A stretch of 64,000 nucleotides of DNA from an uncultured Flavobacteriaceae bacterium (GCA_947488435.1 CANKZG010000001.1:1170308-1234307), one strand, 5' to 3'; counted from the first letter of the stretch, positions 42,881 through 52,830 are shown. The notes: generated by a model from the sequence alone, not told the origin. Made by a program: numbers and translations.

Positions 42881-42900
42881 ATTTATTGCAAGCAATAAAT
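42881..42900. promoter_or_regulatory. 20-bp palindrome upstream of the DUF1080 gene
   Basis: ATTTATTGCAAGCAATAAAT has 9-bp perfect arms around a central AA, 11-30 nt before the DUF1080 start codon, inside the divergent gap shared with the FAD monooxygenase. Its form suits a LacI- or GntR-type operator, but the regulator is unknown. Confidence 0.4.
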
Positions 42901-43156
42901 ATAAGAAAATTGTTGGTTTCTTCTTTAAAGAGGTCATGCAGTTTTAGCACATGAACATACCGATTTGTTATACGAATTTAAAAATATTGGGATTGCGGTT
43001 ATTTGAATTTGTATCACGGTAAAAAGTGCAAGTTTTGATGTTCTTTTTATACACAAAAATTGCTTTTTTATGCTGAAATTTGAGCTATAAAACCATAAGT
43101 TATAGCAGAACGATAGTAGTATCGAAGATTTTTATTGGGTTAGTAAGACAAATATT

Positions 43157-44287
43157 ATGTATTCTATTGTTGGTGGGGGTATTGGAGGATTAACAACGGC
43201 CTTAACTTTTGAGAAGTTGGGGATACCCTATCAGTTATATGAAAAAGCTCCAGAGCTAAAGCCGGTAGGAGCTGGGATTCTACTAACACCCAATGCCTTG
43301 AAAGTATTTGAGTGGTTGGGCATATTAAACGATTTGTTGCAAAGCGGGAATTCGATGCAACGAATTACACTTACAAATCCAAGTTTATCGCCATTATTTG
43401 ATTACCAACAAGATGATGTAAAGAAAAAATTCGGGTATCATTCCATTTCAATTCACCGTTGGGAACTGCAACGAATATTACTTGAAAATTTGCCTAAGGA
43501 AAAAATACATTTAAATAAATCTTTTGATCGTTATACTGCTGATAAGGAGGAGTTAAAAATTTATTTTGAGGATGGGAGTATGGTTAGAACCAATTTTTTG
43601 ATTGGCGCTGACGGAATTCATTCGAAGATAAGAAAACAACTTTTCCCTAAAAGTACGATTAGATATTCGGGGCAAACATGTTGGAGAGGAGTCTGTCAAC
43701 TTAAAGATGGTTTTGAAACCTACCAACACCGTGGCATTGAAATGTGGGGAGAACAGCTAAGGTTTGGAATTTCTAAAATTGAAAAAGATAAGTTTTACTG
43801 GTTCGCTGTTGTATTGAGTCCTCCTGATATAAAAGACATTCCCGGAACAACACAAAGAATTTTACTGGAACAGTTTAAAAATTTTCATCAGATTGTAAAA
43901 GAGTTAATAATTGCAACATCAGAAGACAATATGATCCGAAGTGATTTATACGATGTTCAACCTATGACAAATTGGTTTCAAGAGCAGGTATGTTTATTGG
44001 GAGATGCGGCGCATGCGACTACTCCAAATATGGGGCAGGGAGGAGCACAGGCAATTGAGGATGCCTATTTTTTAGCCAATGCGATCAAAAAAAATCAGCC
44101 GATAACAGCGTTTCAACAATTTCAAAAACAACGAAAGAAAAAGGTGAATACTATTGTGAAGCAATCGTGGATGATGGGAAAAATAGGGCATTGGAAGTAT
44201 TTTACGGGGCTACGAAATTTTGTGTTACGGTATACGCCATGGACATTATTTAAAGTAAGCTGGCGATCAATTTACAGGTTGGAGTAG
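43157..44287 (+). CDS. FAD-dependent monooxygenase (PHBH/UbiH-like)
   Basis: A 376-residue flavoprotein with the dinucleotide-binding start YSIVGGGIGGLTTALTFEKL, the NAD(P)H/FAD motif LIGADGIHSKIR near residue 155, and the second FAD motif CLLGDAAHATTPNMGQGGAQ near residue 285. This is the class A aromatic hydroxylase pattern. The substrate is unknown; relatives act on aromatic acids, ubiquinone precursors and tetracyclines. It is transcribed away from the DUF1080 gene. Confidence 0.9.
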   Translation: MYSIVGGGIGGLTTALTFEKLGIPYQLYEKAPELKPVGAGILLTPNALKVFEWLGILNDLLQSGNSMQRITLTNPSLSPLFDYQQDDVKKKFGYHSISIHRWELQRILLENLPKEKIHLNKSFDRYTADKEELKIYFEDGSMVRTNFLIGADGIHSKIRKQLFPKSTIRYSGQTCWRGVCQLKDGFETYQHRGIEMWGEQLRFGISKIEKDKFYWFAVVLSPPDIKDIPGTTQRILLEQFKNFHQIVKELIIATSEDNMIRSDLYDVQPMTNWFQEQVCLLGDAAHATTPNMGQGGAQAIEDAYFLANAIKKNQPITAFQQFQKQRKKKVNTIVKQSWMMGKIGHWKYFTGLRNFVLRYTPWTLFKVSWRSIYRLE

Positions 44288-44349
44288 CCATTTTACTTCG
44301 AAAAGTACTTAGATCTAAAATAAAAATAAACGAATTAAAATTTATAAAA

Positions 44350-44517
44350 ATGAAAACAACTTTAATTGAGAATCAGAGCAAAGAAGTTATAGGAGAATTA
44401 ATATTAAAAATCCCACCTCGAGATAAAGAATGGATAGAATTTAGCAACAAAATGTATGCTGTTCATAGAGTGATTCATACGGAAAATGGTCTTAAGCTGA
44501 TGGTTATTGGTATATAA
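44350..44517 (+). CDS. 55-residue small protein
   Basis: An ATG at 44350 after an A-rich leader (AAATTTATAAAA) opens a 55-codon frame, MKTTLIENQSKEVIGELILK... ending VIGI. The predicted fold is beta-helix-beta and the protein is soluble. It lies between the FAD monooxygenase and the DUF1295 gene, on the same strand, in a gap of 373 nt. No family is recognised, but composition and start context look like a real gene. Confidence 0.45.
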   Translation: MKTTLIENQSKEVIGELILKIPPRDKEWIEFSNKMYAVHRVIHTENGLKLMVIGI

Positions 44518-44660
44518 TCTTGTTTAGGACTAAACGGAGAATGCATACAGCGCATATGGGTGCTAAGAAAACGTATCTTTCTTGACTTTTTACACTTTGA
44601 AAATCTATTTAGATGAATTTGATGTATATTTCATGGATATATTGAACATCTAGATCCCCT

Positions 44661-45521
44661 ATGAAAACCCGAACCAACCACCTCATTCAAATTACATTGA
44701 TTTATGTTGTAATAGCACTTAGTGGGTTTTTAACATGGAAGTATGTTCCTGTAGCGAATGAGATTTACGCTTTTTTGGCAGCAGACCTTGTGATGACAGT
44801 AGTTTGTTTTATTTTTTCTGTCTTCAAAAAAAATAGCTCCACTTACGATCCCTATTGGAGTGTTATTCCATTTTACTTTATTTTGCAATGGGGGTTTATT
44901 TATTTTCCAGAACTCACCATATTTCACTACCTCACTTTTTTACTGATAACGATTTGGTCATGGCGACTTACCTTAAATTGGGTGCGATCCTGGTTTGGTT
45001 TTTCACATGAAGACTGGCGTTATATTAATTTGGCTAAACAAACGGGATCCTTTTATCCGATTGTCAATTTTTTAGGGATACACTTATTTCCGACCTTATT
45101 AGTTTTTGTAGGACTATGGCCGTTGTTTTATCTGTTTGCAAATACAATGCAAAGTGCAATATTTTTCAGTTTTGGTATGGCTATAGGATTGTTGGGCACT
45201 ACACTGGAATTTTTTGCAGATAATCAGTTGGCACGATTTCGAAGAAGAGCCAATCCTAAAACCGAAGATCTACTGGATACCGGGATATGGGGATGGTGCA
45301 GAAACCCTAATTATTTGGGGGAAATTCTATTTTGGATCGGACTTTTTTTAATAGGATGGTCTTTTGGAGCCCCAAGCTATACGGTAGTAGGGGCAATAGT
45401 AATGCTGGGCCTATTTGTTTTTATTTCCATTCCAATGAAAGAGAAACGCATGATAGAAAAACGACCAGCTTTTGATGCTTATAAAAAACGAGTAGGCATG
45501 TTGTTTCCCAAGTTTAGCTAG
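44661..45521 (+). CDS. DUF1295 / steroid 5-alpha-reductase-like membrane protein
   Basis: A 286-residue protein with six or seven membrane helices and the DUF1295 C-terminal signature DLLDTGIWGWCRNPNYLGEI, then EKRMIEKRPAFDAYKKRV. This family is related to isoprenylcysteine methyltransferases and steroid 5-alpha reductases, and uses the RNPNYLGE region to bind its cofactor. The substrate is likely a lipid. Convergent with the malic enzyme gene. Confidence 0.87.
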   Translation: MKTRTNHLIQITLIYVVIALSGFLTWKYVPVANEIYAFLAADLVMTVVCFIFSVFKKNSSTYDPYWSVIPFYFILQWGFIYFPELTIFHYLTFLLITIWSWRLTLNWVRSWFGFSHEDWRYINLAKQTGSFYPIVNFLGIHLFPTLLVFVGLWPLFYLFANTMQSAIFFSFGMAIGLLGTTLEFFADNQLARFRRRANPKTEDLLDTGIWGWCRNPNYLGEILFWIGLFLIGWSFGAPSYTVVGAIVMLGLFVFISIPMKEKRMIEKRPAFDAYKKRVGMLFPKFS

Positions 45522-45541
45522 GAATTGTCTACTACTTACGA

Positions 45542-47167
45542 TTAGTAATGGGGCTGATACATATAGGCTTTTATAAATTGTTCTAAATCTTCTGGCCGGT
45601 CGTCCCGAGCAATGCCCAATGCATACGCTTTTTCAGCAACCGCAATCGCAATGGCTAAGGATAGTTCTCGAATTTCAGTTAACGCCGGATAAAGTGAACC
45701 TTGATCTATATTTTTTTGATTGACTTGGGTCGCTAAGGTTTTCGCTGCTACTAAAAATAAAGCATCAGGAATACAACTGGCATTGGCTATTATCGCACCC
45801 AAACCAATTCCAGGGAAAACATAGGCATTATTTCCTTGCCCTGGATGGAATTTTTCTCCCTTAAAAGTAACAGGGTCGAAGGGACTTCCACTAGCAAAAA
45901 TTGCTTTTCCATTACTCCAAGTATAGGCTTGTTCGGCAGTACATTCTGCTTTTGATGTTGGATTAGATAGGGCAAATATTACGGGACGTTCATTTATAGC
46001 GGTCATACTTTCTATGACTTCCTTTGTAAAAGTTCCTGGTGCTCCGGTAGCTCCAATTAAAACGTGTGGCTTTATCGTTGCAATAGCATCACTAAAGTTT
46101 AATTGCGAATGTTGATGTGCATAAGGGAGGTTGTGTTCCATGAGATCATCCCTGTCAGCAACAACCAATCCGTTTAAATCTACAAACCATAAACGTTGGC
46201 GAGCTTCTTCTTCTGTAAGTCCTTCATCTTCAAAAGCGGCTACCATTAAATCGGCAATTCCGGTGGCGGCAGAACCTGCTCCTAAAAACATAATTCTTAA
46301 ATCGGAAAAAGGAATATTAGTAATTCGCGTAGAAGCAAAAACTCCAGATAATGCCACGGCTGCAGTACCTTGAATATCATCATTAAAACAAAGGACCTGA
46401 TGCTTATACTTATTTAGTAAGGTATAGGCATTAGGCGTTAAAAAGTCTTCAAATTGTATCAACGCTTTGGGGTATTTTTCTTGGATAGCCTGGACGAACT
46501 CATCTACCAACTCAAAATATGCTTCTCCTTCCAAACGCTTTTTAGGGTAACCTAAATAAAGTAAATCGTCAAGAATTTCTTGGTTGTTGGTACCCACATC
46601 TAACATTACAGGTAAGCATTGGTGCGGTTTTATTCCCGCTCCCGCACTATACAATGCTAACTTTCCTATAGGAATTCCCATGCCATTCGCGCCGAGATCC
46701 CCAAGACCCAAGATGCGTTGTCCATCGGTAACTACAATTACTCGAATGTCTTTTTCGGGCCAGTTGTCAAGTATTGTCCGTATTTCACCTTTATCTTCCG
46801 GGGTGATATAAAAACCTTTTGATCTTCTAAAAATATGCGAAAACTCCTTACACGCCTGTCCAACTGTTGGGGTATAAATTAAAGGCATTATCTCTTCAAT
46901 ATGGTCAATTACCACACGGTAAAATAGCTTTTCATTTCGATCTTGTAATGCCGATAAAAGTATATACCTTTCAATATCGTAAGCCTTGCGCCTTAAACTT
47001 TCCATTACACGAGACACCTGAATTTCCTGATCGGTTATGGCATACGGTAAAAGCCCTCTGAGACCCAATTGTGTTCTTTCTTCTTTGGTAAAACCGACAG
47101 ATTTATTTAAAGTTCCGTCATGCAGTACGTCAAAATTTCTTTTTTCTGTAGTTATGCGCTTCTTCAT
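45542..47167 (-). CDS. NAD-type malic enzyme
   Basis: A 541-residue protein with the full malic enzyme pattern: PLIYTPTVGQACKEFS, VTDGQRILGLGDLGANGMGI, the metal site FEDF, CFNDDIQGTAAVAL, FLGAGSAATGIADL and FALSNPTSKAECT. Length matches the large single-domain NAD malic enzymes. It converts malate to pyruvate and CO2. Stand-alone gene. Confidence 0.95.
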   Translation of the reverse strand: MKKRITTEKRNFDVLHDGTLNKSVGFTKEERTQLGLRGLLPYAITDQEIQVSRVMESLRRKAYDIERYILLSALQDRNEKLFYRVVIDHIEEIMPLIYTPTVGQACKEFSHIFRRSKGFYITPEDKGEIRTILDNWPEKDIRVIVVTDGQRILGLGDLGANGMGIPIGKLALYSAGAGIKPHQCLPVMLDVGTNNQEILDDLLYLGYPKKRLEGEAYFELVDEFVQAIQEKYPKALIQFEDFLTPNAYTLLNKYKHQVLCFNDDIQGTAAVALSGVFASTRITNIPFSDLRIMFLGAGSAATGIADLMVAAFEDEGLTEEEARQRLWFVDLNGLVVADRDDLMEHNLPYAHQHSQLNFSDAIATIKPHVLIGATGAPGTFTKEVIESMTAINERPVIFALSNPTSKAECTAEQAYTWSNGKAIFASGSPFDPVTFKGEKFHPGQGNNAYVFPGIGLGAIIANASCIPDALFLVAAKTLATQVNQKNIDQGSLYPALTEIRELSLAIAIAVAEKAYALGIARDDRPEDLEQFIKAYMYQPHY

Positions 47168-47364
47168 GATCCATAAATTAATGAATACCTCCTTAGTGTA
47201 GAAGGGAGTAAAAACAACTAAGATACAATAACAATAAAAACAATAAAGTTCTGCGTGTTGATATTCTACAATTTTGTCGTATTAAGGAAATAATGGAAAT
47301 CGCTCTATTGAGAAAAGTTTCATTTTCTAGAGTTGATTATCTTTAACCGAGAATCTCATTTTAT

Positions 47365-47715
47365 ATGCCCAAAGTACAATATCGCGTTTATGTTGTAGAG
47401 TTATCCAAACGGGTATTTTCTGAAAACACAAAATTTCGAATGGCCAATCCTCAATTTAATGGGGTATTGCAATGTTTGTATGTGGGGATGACCAGTAAAA
47501 CCCCCAAAGAAAGGTTGGAGCAACACAAAACGGGGTATCGAAACAAGAAAGGCTATAAACTCTCTTCAGCAATTGTAGAAAAGTATGGCATGTATTTAAG
47601 ATCTAGTCTTTACCAACATATAGCACCGATGCCTAGTAGAGCTGAAGGACTTAAAATGGAGGAACAGCTTGCTCTAGCATTGCGAAGACAAGGCTATGCG
47701 GTTTGGTATAATTAA
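47365..47715 (+). CDS. GIY-YIG nuclease-like small protein
   Basis: A 116-residue protein with a GIY-YIG-like core: VYVVELS (GIY position), LYVGMTSKTPKERLEQHKTG (YIG position and following arginine), and a glutamate in EEQLALALRRQGYAVW. It is small and lacks extra DNA-binding domains. Relatives act in repair or as homing-type endonucleases; the role here is unknown. Confidence 0.72.
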   Translation: MPKVQYRVYVVELSKRVFSENTKFRMANPQFNGVLQCLYVGMTSKTPKERLEQHKTGYRNKKGYKLSSAIVEKYGMYLRSSLYQHIAPMPSRAEGLKMEEQLALALRRQGYAVWYN

Positions 47716-47789
47716 ATTTGAAACATAACAATCTATAAATTGAAAGGACGGAGCATTATTTCCTGAACTTTATCTAAAGAATAGTGCTA

Positions 47790-49841
47790 TTAAATCAATC
47801 CTTTTTCCTCTAGAGAACTTTTCAATTGTGTTTGATTTTCCCAGAATCGATCTTTTATTCTTTGCATAATACCCTCAAACTCTGAGTGGCTTTTTAATCG
47901 TTTTATCAAGGGTTCATCTTCAATCAATAAAAACCAGTAAAGATAGTTTTCGGTTTCCGAAAATAGTTTGAGTTCTTCCACAGCCTTATCAATCTTCCCC
48001 TCATAGGCATATTTCCATGCTAAATTCACATTCCTATATGTAGAGTGATCCGCTTCGCAGTATTCAGAAAACTCTTCAAAAAAAACCTCGGCTTCCTCTT
48101 CTAAACCCATCTTTGAATATACCATTGCAATTTTAATATTTTCCTGTACATAAATATCCAGACCACCACGCTCTCTCTCCTTAACAAATTTTTTAAAATA
48201 GAAATAAGCGGTGTCATAATCTTCTTGGATATAGTACAACTTAGCGATATCCTGCAAAATGTCGAGACGTGTTGTGTCCTTATACCATTCTTTAAGAAGC
48301 AAATTTTGGGTTCGCTCAATATTTCCATCTATTGCGAATAATATGAATGCCTTTAAATGGGGTGCAAAATAATCTTCTGAATTGTAATCCAATGATTTGT
48401 TGATGTATTTTAATGCCTCATCTGGAAAACCTGATGATACCAGCGCATTACTCAGCTGTAAACAGGTATAGCTCTGGGTAACGGAATCACTTGAAACATT
48501 GAGCTGAAACCCTTTTAAGGCGTACTGCAAGTATTTATCGGTATTAGGAACCAAACGAAAATGAAAATCCGCAAGCATTTGTACCGCCAAGGATGAATTA
48601 GGGTTGTACTCTAAAGCTTTTTCAAGATGTGGTAAGGCAAGTTGGTATTCCTTTGTTTGTATGTAATAAAACGCTTTTGCATTAAGGCTTTGGGCAGATT
48701 TTGAATCATAGAGCAAAGCCTTATCTGCATAATTATTAATCTTTTCGGTATACTGTTTGTCCGTTTTAGACATTTCAAGAAGATAGTATGAGATGGCGAT
48801 ATTGGCATAAGCCAGGGCGAACTCCGAATCTTCTTCGATAGCTTTTTCAAACAATTCAATGGCTTGCTTAAGACTTTCATCTGTTCTGGTATAAAAAAAA
48901 TCAAGCCCTTGTAAGTAGAGATCATAAGCGATTAGGTTATCCGTTGGTTTTTTGGCAATCTGTTCCAACTCTGCTGGGGTCACCGTTGCTTCAATAGCAT
49001 CTGCAATTTTTTTAGCAACTTCGTTTTGCAATGCGAATATATCATCTACTTTACGACTGTATTGTTCCACCCAAATAGGTCTATCCGTAGCAACTTCAAT
49101 CAATTGAATGTTCAGTAACACCTGATCTCCAACACGTTGTCCACTGCCTTCAACGAGATAACTCACGTTAAGTTCTTGCGCTATTTCAGGAATACCTTTT
49201 TTGGAATTTCGATATTTCTCTACGGAAGTTCTACTAATAACACGTAAGGCTTCAATCTTTTGAAGATTGTTTAAAGCGGACTCCATAAGACCATTCACAA
49301 AATAAAGATTCGTGATATCGTTACTTTCATTTTTGAAAGGTAAAACCGCAATTGATTTTTCAAGTTTCAAACTTTGGACAGTATCTTTTTTGCTAAGAAT
49401 GAAGAAGGAAACAACTAGAAGTATAACGAATGCGGCTGCAATAAGGGGCCATCGGTATAATTTCGAGTAATTTAACCTAAGTTGTTCGCCTTCTACTTCT
49501 ATTGTACCTTTGCCAACCTCCCCAGGGGGATATCCATATTGTTCCCGAAAGCACTTGATGAAATAGGAAGTACTTCCAAAGCCTACTCGATATGAAACTT
49601 CTGAAACCGTCATTGAAGTTTGCTGCAACATTTCCATCCCTTTTTGAAGACGGACCTGACGAATAAACTGACTTGCAGACAATTCGGTGTTTTTTTTGAT
49701 ATTTCGAAGTAAAGTGGAACGACTCATGCTCATGGCGGCTGCCAGCTCAGAAACTCCAAATTGCTCATCAGCAATATGCTCCAGAATAATGCCCTCAGCT
49801 TTCGTAATAAATGTTACTCCCACGATTGATGTATCCGACAT
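47790..49841 (-). CDS. AraC-type HTH / transmembrane / TPR hybrid regulator
   Basis: A 683-residue protein. Residues about 10-113 are an AraC HTH domain (GVSELAAAMSMSRSTLLRNI, VSEVSYRVGFGSTSYFIKCF); one membrane helix follows (about 134-152); residues about 163-275 are the FlgO/adenylate-cyclase-associated domain (IAVLPFKNES, VSYLVEGSGQRVGDQVLLNI); TPR units then run to the C-terminus. The HTH is cytoplasmic and the TPRs probably periplasmic, so it may be a one-component transmembrane sensor. It diverges from the ankyrin and acyltransferase genes, which are candidate targets. Confidence 0.88.
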   Translation of the reverse strand: MSDTSIVGVTFITKAEGIILEHIADEQFGVSELAAAMSMSRSTLLRNIKKNTELSASQFIRQVRLQKGMEMLQQTSMTVSEVSYRVGFGSTSYFIKCFREQYGYPPGEVGKGTIEVEGEQLRLNYSKLYRWPLIAAAFVILLVVSFFILSKKDTVQSLKLEKSIAVLPFKNESNDITNLYFVNGLMESALNNLQKIEALRVISRTSVEKYRNSKKGIPEIAQELNVSYLVEGSGQRVGDQVLLNIQLIEVATDRPIWVEQYSRKVDDIFALQNEVAKKIADAIEATVTPAELEQIAKKPTDNLIAYDLYLQGLDFFYTRTDESLKQAIELFEKAIEEDSEFALAYANIAISYYLLEMSKTDKQYTEKINNYADKALLYDSKSAQSLNAKAFYYIQTKEYQLALPHLEKALEYNPNSSLAVQMLADFHFRLVPNTDKYLQYALKGFQLNVSSDSVTQSYTCLQLSNALVSSGFPDEALKYINKSLDYNSEDYFAPHLKAFILFAIDGNIERTQNLLLKEWYKDTTRLDILQDIAKLYYIQEDYDTAYFYFKKFVKERERGGLDIYVQENIKIAMVYSKMGLEEEAEVFFEEFSEYCEADHSTYRNVNLAWKYAYEGKIDKAVEELKLFSETENYLYWFLLIEDEPLIKRLKSHSEFEGIMQRIKDRFWENQTQLKSSLEEKGLI

Positions 49842-50073
49842 GCGGTTTTGTAAAGACTAAATTAGAAAAATAGCGGCAAATAGCTACTATTTGGCGAAGA
49901 ACATGAGCAGAAGAAAATTTCCGATTTGCATCATAATTGATATCGCTGCGTCATATTTTTTATGCATTCTACAAACTTAACACACTTGGCTGCATAGTTC
50001 ATTAGTAGCGCCATTGTTGTTGTCTCACCTTTGTACCAATAAAAAGTTGAAGTCAAATTTTAAAATTAAAAAA

Positions 50074-50655
50074 ATGAAAACACTAAAGATTTATTCGTTC
50101 AAAACCCTAGCAAATGTTCTGTTGCTCATTGTATTACTAACAAGCGCTTGTGCACAATCTGGGGATAAAACAAAAACAAAAATAGAGACAGCAGTAGCTG
50201 CCCCAGAAATTAGTATCGAGGAAGCGGTTATTTCTGGAAACTTAGAAGTGGTTAAACAACATATTAAAGCGGGAACTGACATTAATGCAAAAGACGCATT
50301 GACTGGTTCTACCCCTTTGATTTCAGCGGTGAGCTTTGGAAAAAAGGATATAGCAAAGGCACTGATTAATGCTAAAGCGAACCTAAGTATTAAAAACAAC
50401 GATGGATCTACAGCCTTGCATGCTGCCGCGTTCTTTTGCCGTGTGGAAATTGTACAGATGCTCATCGATGCTAAAGCCGATAAGAGTGTGCGAAATAATT
50501 TTGGAGCTACCCCTCGAGAGAGTGTCATGGGGCCTTTTGAACCGGTAAAACCGATTTACGAAATGTTGCAGCTACAATTAGGGCCAATTGGCTTGGAGCT
50601 AGATTTGAATGAGGTAGAAAAAACACGCCCAATAATTGCAATGATGCTACAATAA
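50074..50655 (+). CDS. exported ankyrin repeat protein
   Basis: The start at 50074 is chosen for its A-rich leader and because MKTLKIYSFKTLANVLLLIV opens a signal peptide that ends at SACAQ, possibly a lipoprotein; an earlier start adds 20 residues. The 193-residue product holds three or four ankyrin repeats (GSTPLISAVSFGKKDIAKALI, GSTALHAAAFFCRVEIVQ, ADKSVRNNFGATPRES). It is 13 nt upstream of the acyltransferase, forming a two-gene unit. Confidence 0.85.
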   Translation: MKTLKIYSFKTLANVLLLIVLLTSACAQSGDKTKTKIETAVAAPEISIEEAVISGNLEVVKQHIKAGTDINAKDALTGSTPLISAVSFGKKDIAKALINAKANLSIKNNDGSTALHAAAFFCRVEIVQMLIDAKADKSVRNNFGATPRESVMGPFEPVKPIYEMLQLQLGPIGLELDLNEVEKTRPIIAMMLQ

Positions 50656-50668
50656 TTCAATAAAGATT

Positions 50669-51766
50669 ATGATACAATCAACCACAGAAAGGAGATATGA
50701 CATTGATTGGCTTCGGGTTATAGCCATAGGGTTACTCCTTATATACCATATTGCTATTATTTTTCAACCATGGGCTATGCTCATCGGTTTTATGCGAAGT
50801 GAAGCGGTTTTAGAAACGTTATGGAAACCTATGACTATGCTCAATGTCTGGAGAATTCCATTGCTGTTTTACGTTTCAGGAATGGGGCTCTATTTTGCTA
50901 TTCGAAAAAGAAACTGGCAGCAGCTGCTAATGGAGCGAACGAAGCGAATTTTGGTTCCCTTTGTATTTGGTATTGTATTCATAGCACCTTTGCATATGTT
51001 TATTTTTCAAGACTATTACAAGATGACCTTAAGTTATTATCCGCATATGGGGCATTTGTGGTTCCTGGGAAATATTTTTGTTTATGTACTCTTGTTGTTA
51101 CCGCTTTTTTTCTACCTCAAGAAAAAAGAAGAAGGAAGATTCCGAAAAGGACTGTCTGCTTTTATGAACAACCCAATAGCCCCTTTATTATTAACAGTTT
51201 TTTTTGTTGTAGAAGTAATTCTTGTAAAACCACAGTTATTTGAGTTATATGCACAAACATGGCATGGTTTTTTTGTTGGGTTTCTTGCTTTTTTCTTTGG
51301 GTTTCTTTTAGTGTATAGTGGAAAAACCTTTTGGCAAACGGTGCGTAAATGGAAGTGGTTGTATGTTGGCTTAGCCGCGGTTTTATATACAATTCGATTA
51401 GGGGTATTCGATATTCAACTCCCGGGTTTTTTCGTAGCCATAGAATCGAACTGCTGGATTTTTGCTGTTTTTGGTTTTGGTTACACGTATTTGAATAAAA
51501 CAAGCCCACTCTTAAGTTATTTAAGTCAGGCTGCTTATCCCGTATATATTATTCACATGTTTGTGCTGTATTTGGGAGCTAAACTTATTTTACCTCTAGG
51601 GATACCGCCGATGATGCAGTTTATAGGAATTACCATGTTTACTGCAGTTGGGTGTTATGTAATTTATGAGTTGATCATCAAAAGAATAGGTTTTTTAAGA
51701 CCCTTGTTTGGGCTAAAATGGAAATTTAATACAAGAATAGGTCGTAAAACGAAAAAGGTAGTTTAA
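50669..51766 (+). CDS. acyltransferase family 3 membrane protein
   Basis: A 365-residue protein with about ten membrane helices and the acyltransferase-3 opening RRYDIDWLRVIAIGLLLIYH, the histidine of that segment being the expected catalytic base, then WRIPLLFYVSGMGLYFAIRK and MGHLWFLGN. Such enzymes O-acetylate sugars or other surface molecules. It is co-transcribed with the ankyrin gene and divergent from the AraC-TPR regulator. Confidence 0.87.
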   Translation: MIQSTTERRYDIDWLRVIAIGLLLIYHIAIIFQPWAMLIGFMRSEAVLETLWKPMTMLNVWRIPLLFYVSGMGLYFAIRKRNWQQLLMERTKRILVPFVFGIVFIAPLHMFIFQDYYKMTLSYYPHMGHLWFLGNIFVYVLLLLPLFFYLKKKEEGRFRKGLSAFMNNPIAPLLLTVFFVVEVILVKPQLFELYAQTWHGFFVGFLAFFFGFLLVYSGKTFWQTVRKWKWLYVGLAAVLYTIRLGVFDIQLPGFFVAIESNCWIFAVFGFGYTYLNKTSPLLSYLSQAAYPVYIIHMFVLYLGAKLILPLGIPPMMQFIGITMFTAVGCYVIYELIIKRIGFLRPLFGLKWKFNTRIGRKTKKVV

Positions 51767-51855
51767 TAAGATTGTGGTATTCTAGACTGGAATGGAGGAG
51801 AGGCAGCTCATAAAAACGGTAATAGTCATCTTTTTTAATAAATTAGAGGACTATA

Positions 51856-52794
51856 ATGGACGATAAAGAATATTATTCGCATTTATATGAAATTGCCAGC
51901 CATCTGAACAAAGAATTTTCTTTGCCTTCGGCGCTCCGTAAATCCTTGGAAAAGACGGTAGAAATTCTTGAACTCGAAACGGGTTGGTTTTGGCTTACCG
52001 AGGCGGACAATAAATCTGTTTACTTGGCTGCTTCTTATAATTTGCCTCCTGCATTACGTAATCATCCGGAGCGTTTATCGGGTTGGTGCTATTGTATAAA
52101 ACAATATTTATCGGACGATATAGATCATGCAATGAATATTAGTGAGATTGCTTGCAGCAGACTCAAAGACATAAGTCCCAATACCGATGTGTTGAAATTT
52201 CATGCCACCATTCCCATTACCATCAATGGAGAAAAAGTAGGACTTATGAATTTGCTGAGTAATGAAACCCGACAACTTAGTGAAAAGGAATTAACCATTC
52301 TCAATACTATTAGTGAATTGATAGGCACTGCCATTCAGCGCACTCGATTACAACAATCTCAAGAGGGGCGATCCAACAGTGCTGTTACCAATGTACATGG
52401 CATACTAGAACGCGTTTTTCAACCTCAAATGGAGGCTATAATTGCATGTTTAGAAGATCCAAAATGTACTAAAAGCACAAGGAATGAGGCTTTGAATAAA
52501 GCAAGAGATCTTAATGCACAGTTGGGTTTACTTCGCAAAGAAACGGAAGACCATCAAAAAAATAAAACGGACAAAAAAGAACTACACTACCCCGAATCCC
52601 CACTTACAAAACGAGAATTGGAAGTGCTTACCTTGATAAAGCAGGGGCTAACCAATCATCAAATAGGGGAACATCTGTTTATAACCGAGCGTACCGTAAA
52701 ATTTCATGTTACCGCAATTCTTTCCAAACTCAATGCAAATACCCGAACAAAAGCAGTTGCTGTTGCCATGCATCGAGGCTTGCTCTATGCTTAA
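51856..52794 (+). CDS. GAF-domain LuxR-type transcriptional regulator
   Basis: A 312-residue protein. Residues about 15-165 are a GAF sensor (LRKSLEKTVEILELETGWFW, VGLMNLLSNETRQLSEKELT); a helical linker follows; residues about 248-310 are the LuxR/FixJ HTH (LTKRELEVLTLIKQGLTNHQ, FITERTVKFHVTAILSKLNA). There is no acyl-homoserine-lactone domain or receiver domain. The ligand is unknown. A 16-bp palindrome resembling a lux box lies 19 nt past its stop and 78 nt before the next gene. Confidence 0.88.
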   Translation: MDDKEYYSHLYEIASHLNKEFSLPSALRKSLEKTVEILELETGWFWLTEADNKSVYLAASYNLPPALRNHPERLSGWCYCIKQYLSDDIDHAMNISEIACSRLKDISPNTDVLKFHATIPITINGEKVGLMNLLSNETRQLSEKELTILNTISELIGTAIQRTRLQQSQEGRSNSAVTNVHGILERVFQPQMEAIIACLEDPKCTKSTRNEALNKARDLNAQLGLLRKETEDHQKNKTDKKELHYPESPLTKRELEVLTLIKQGLTNHQIGEHLFITERTVKFHVTAILSKLNANTRTKAVAVAMHRGLLYA

Positions 52795-52810
52795 TAGATT
52801 TCCTATTTTA

Positions 52811-52830
52811 ACCTGTACCATAGTACAGTG
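52811..52830. promoter_or_regulatory. lux-box-like palindrome
   Basis: ACCTGTACCATAGTACAGTG contains the perfect 6+6 arms CTGTAC-CATA-GTACAG (52813-52828). It matches the Vibrio fischeri lux box ACCTGTAGGATCGTACAGGT at 15 of 20 positions, counted by eye. A weaker half-copy (CTGTACCTAAGTCTG) follows near 52837. It lies between a LuxR-HTH regulator and the VOC gene. Confidence 0.5.
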
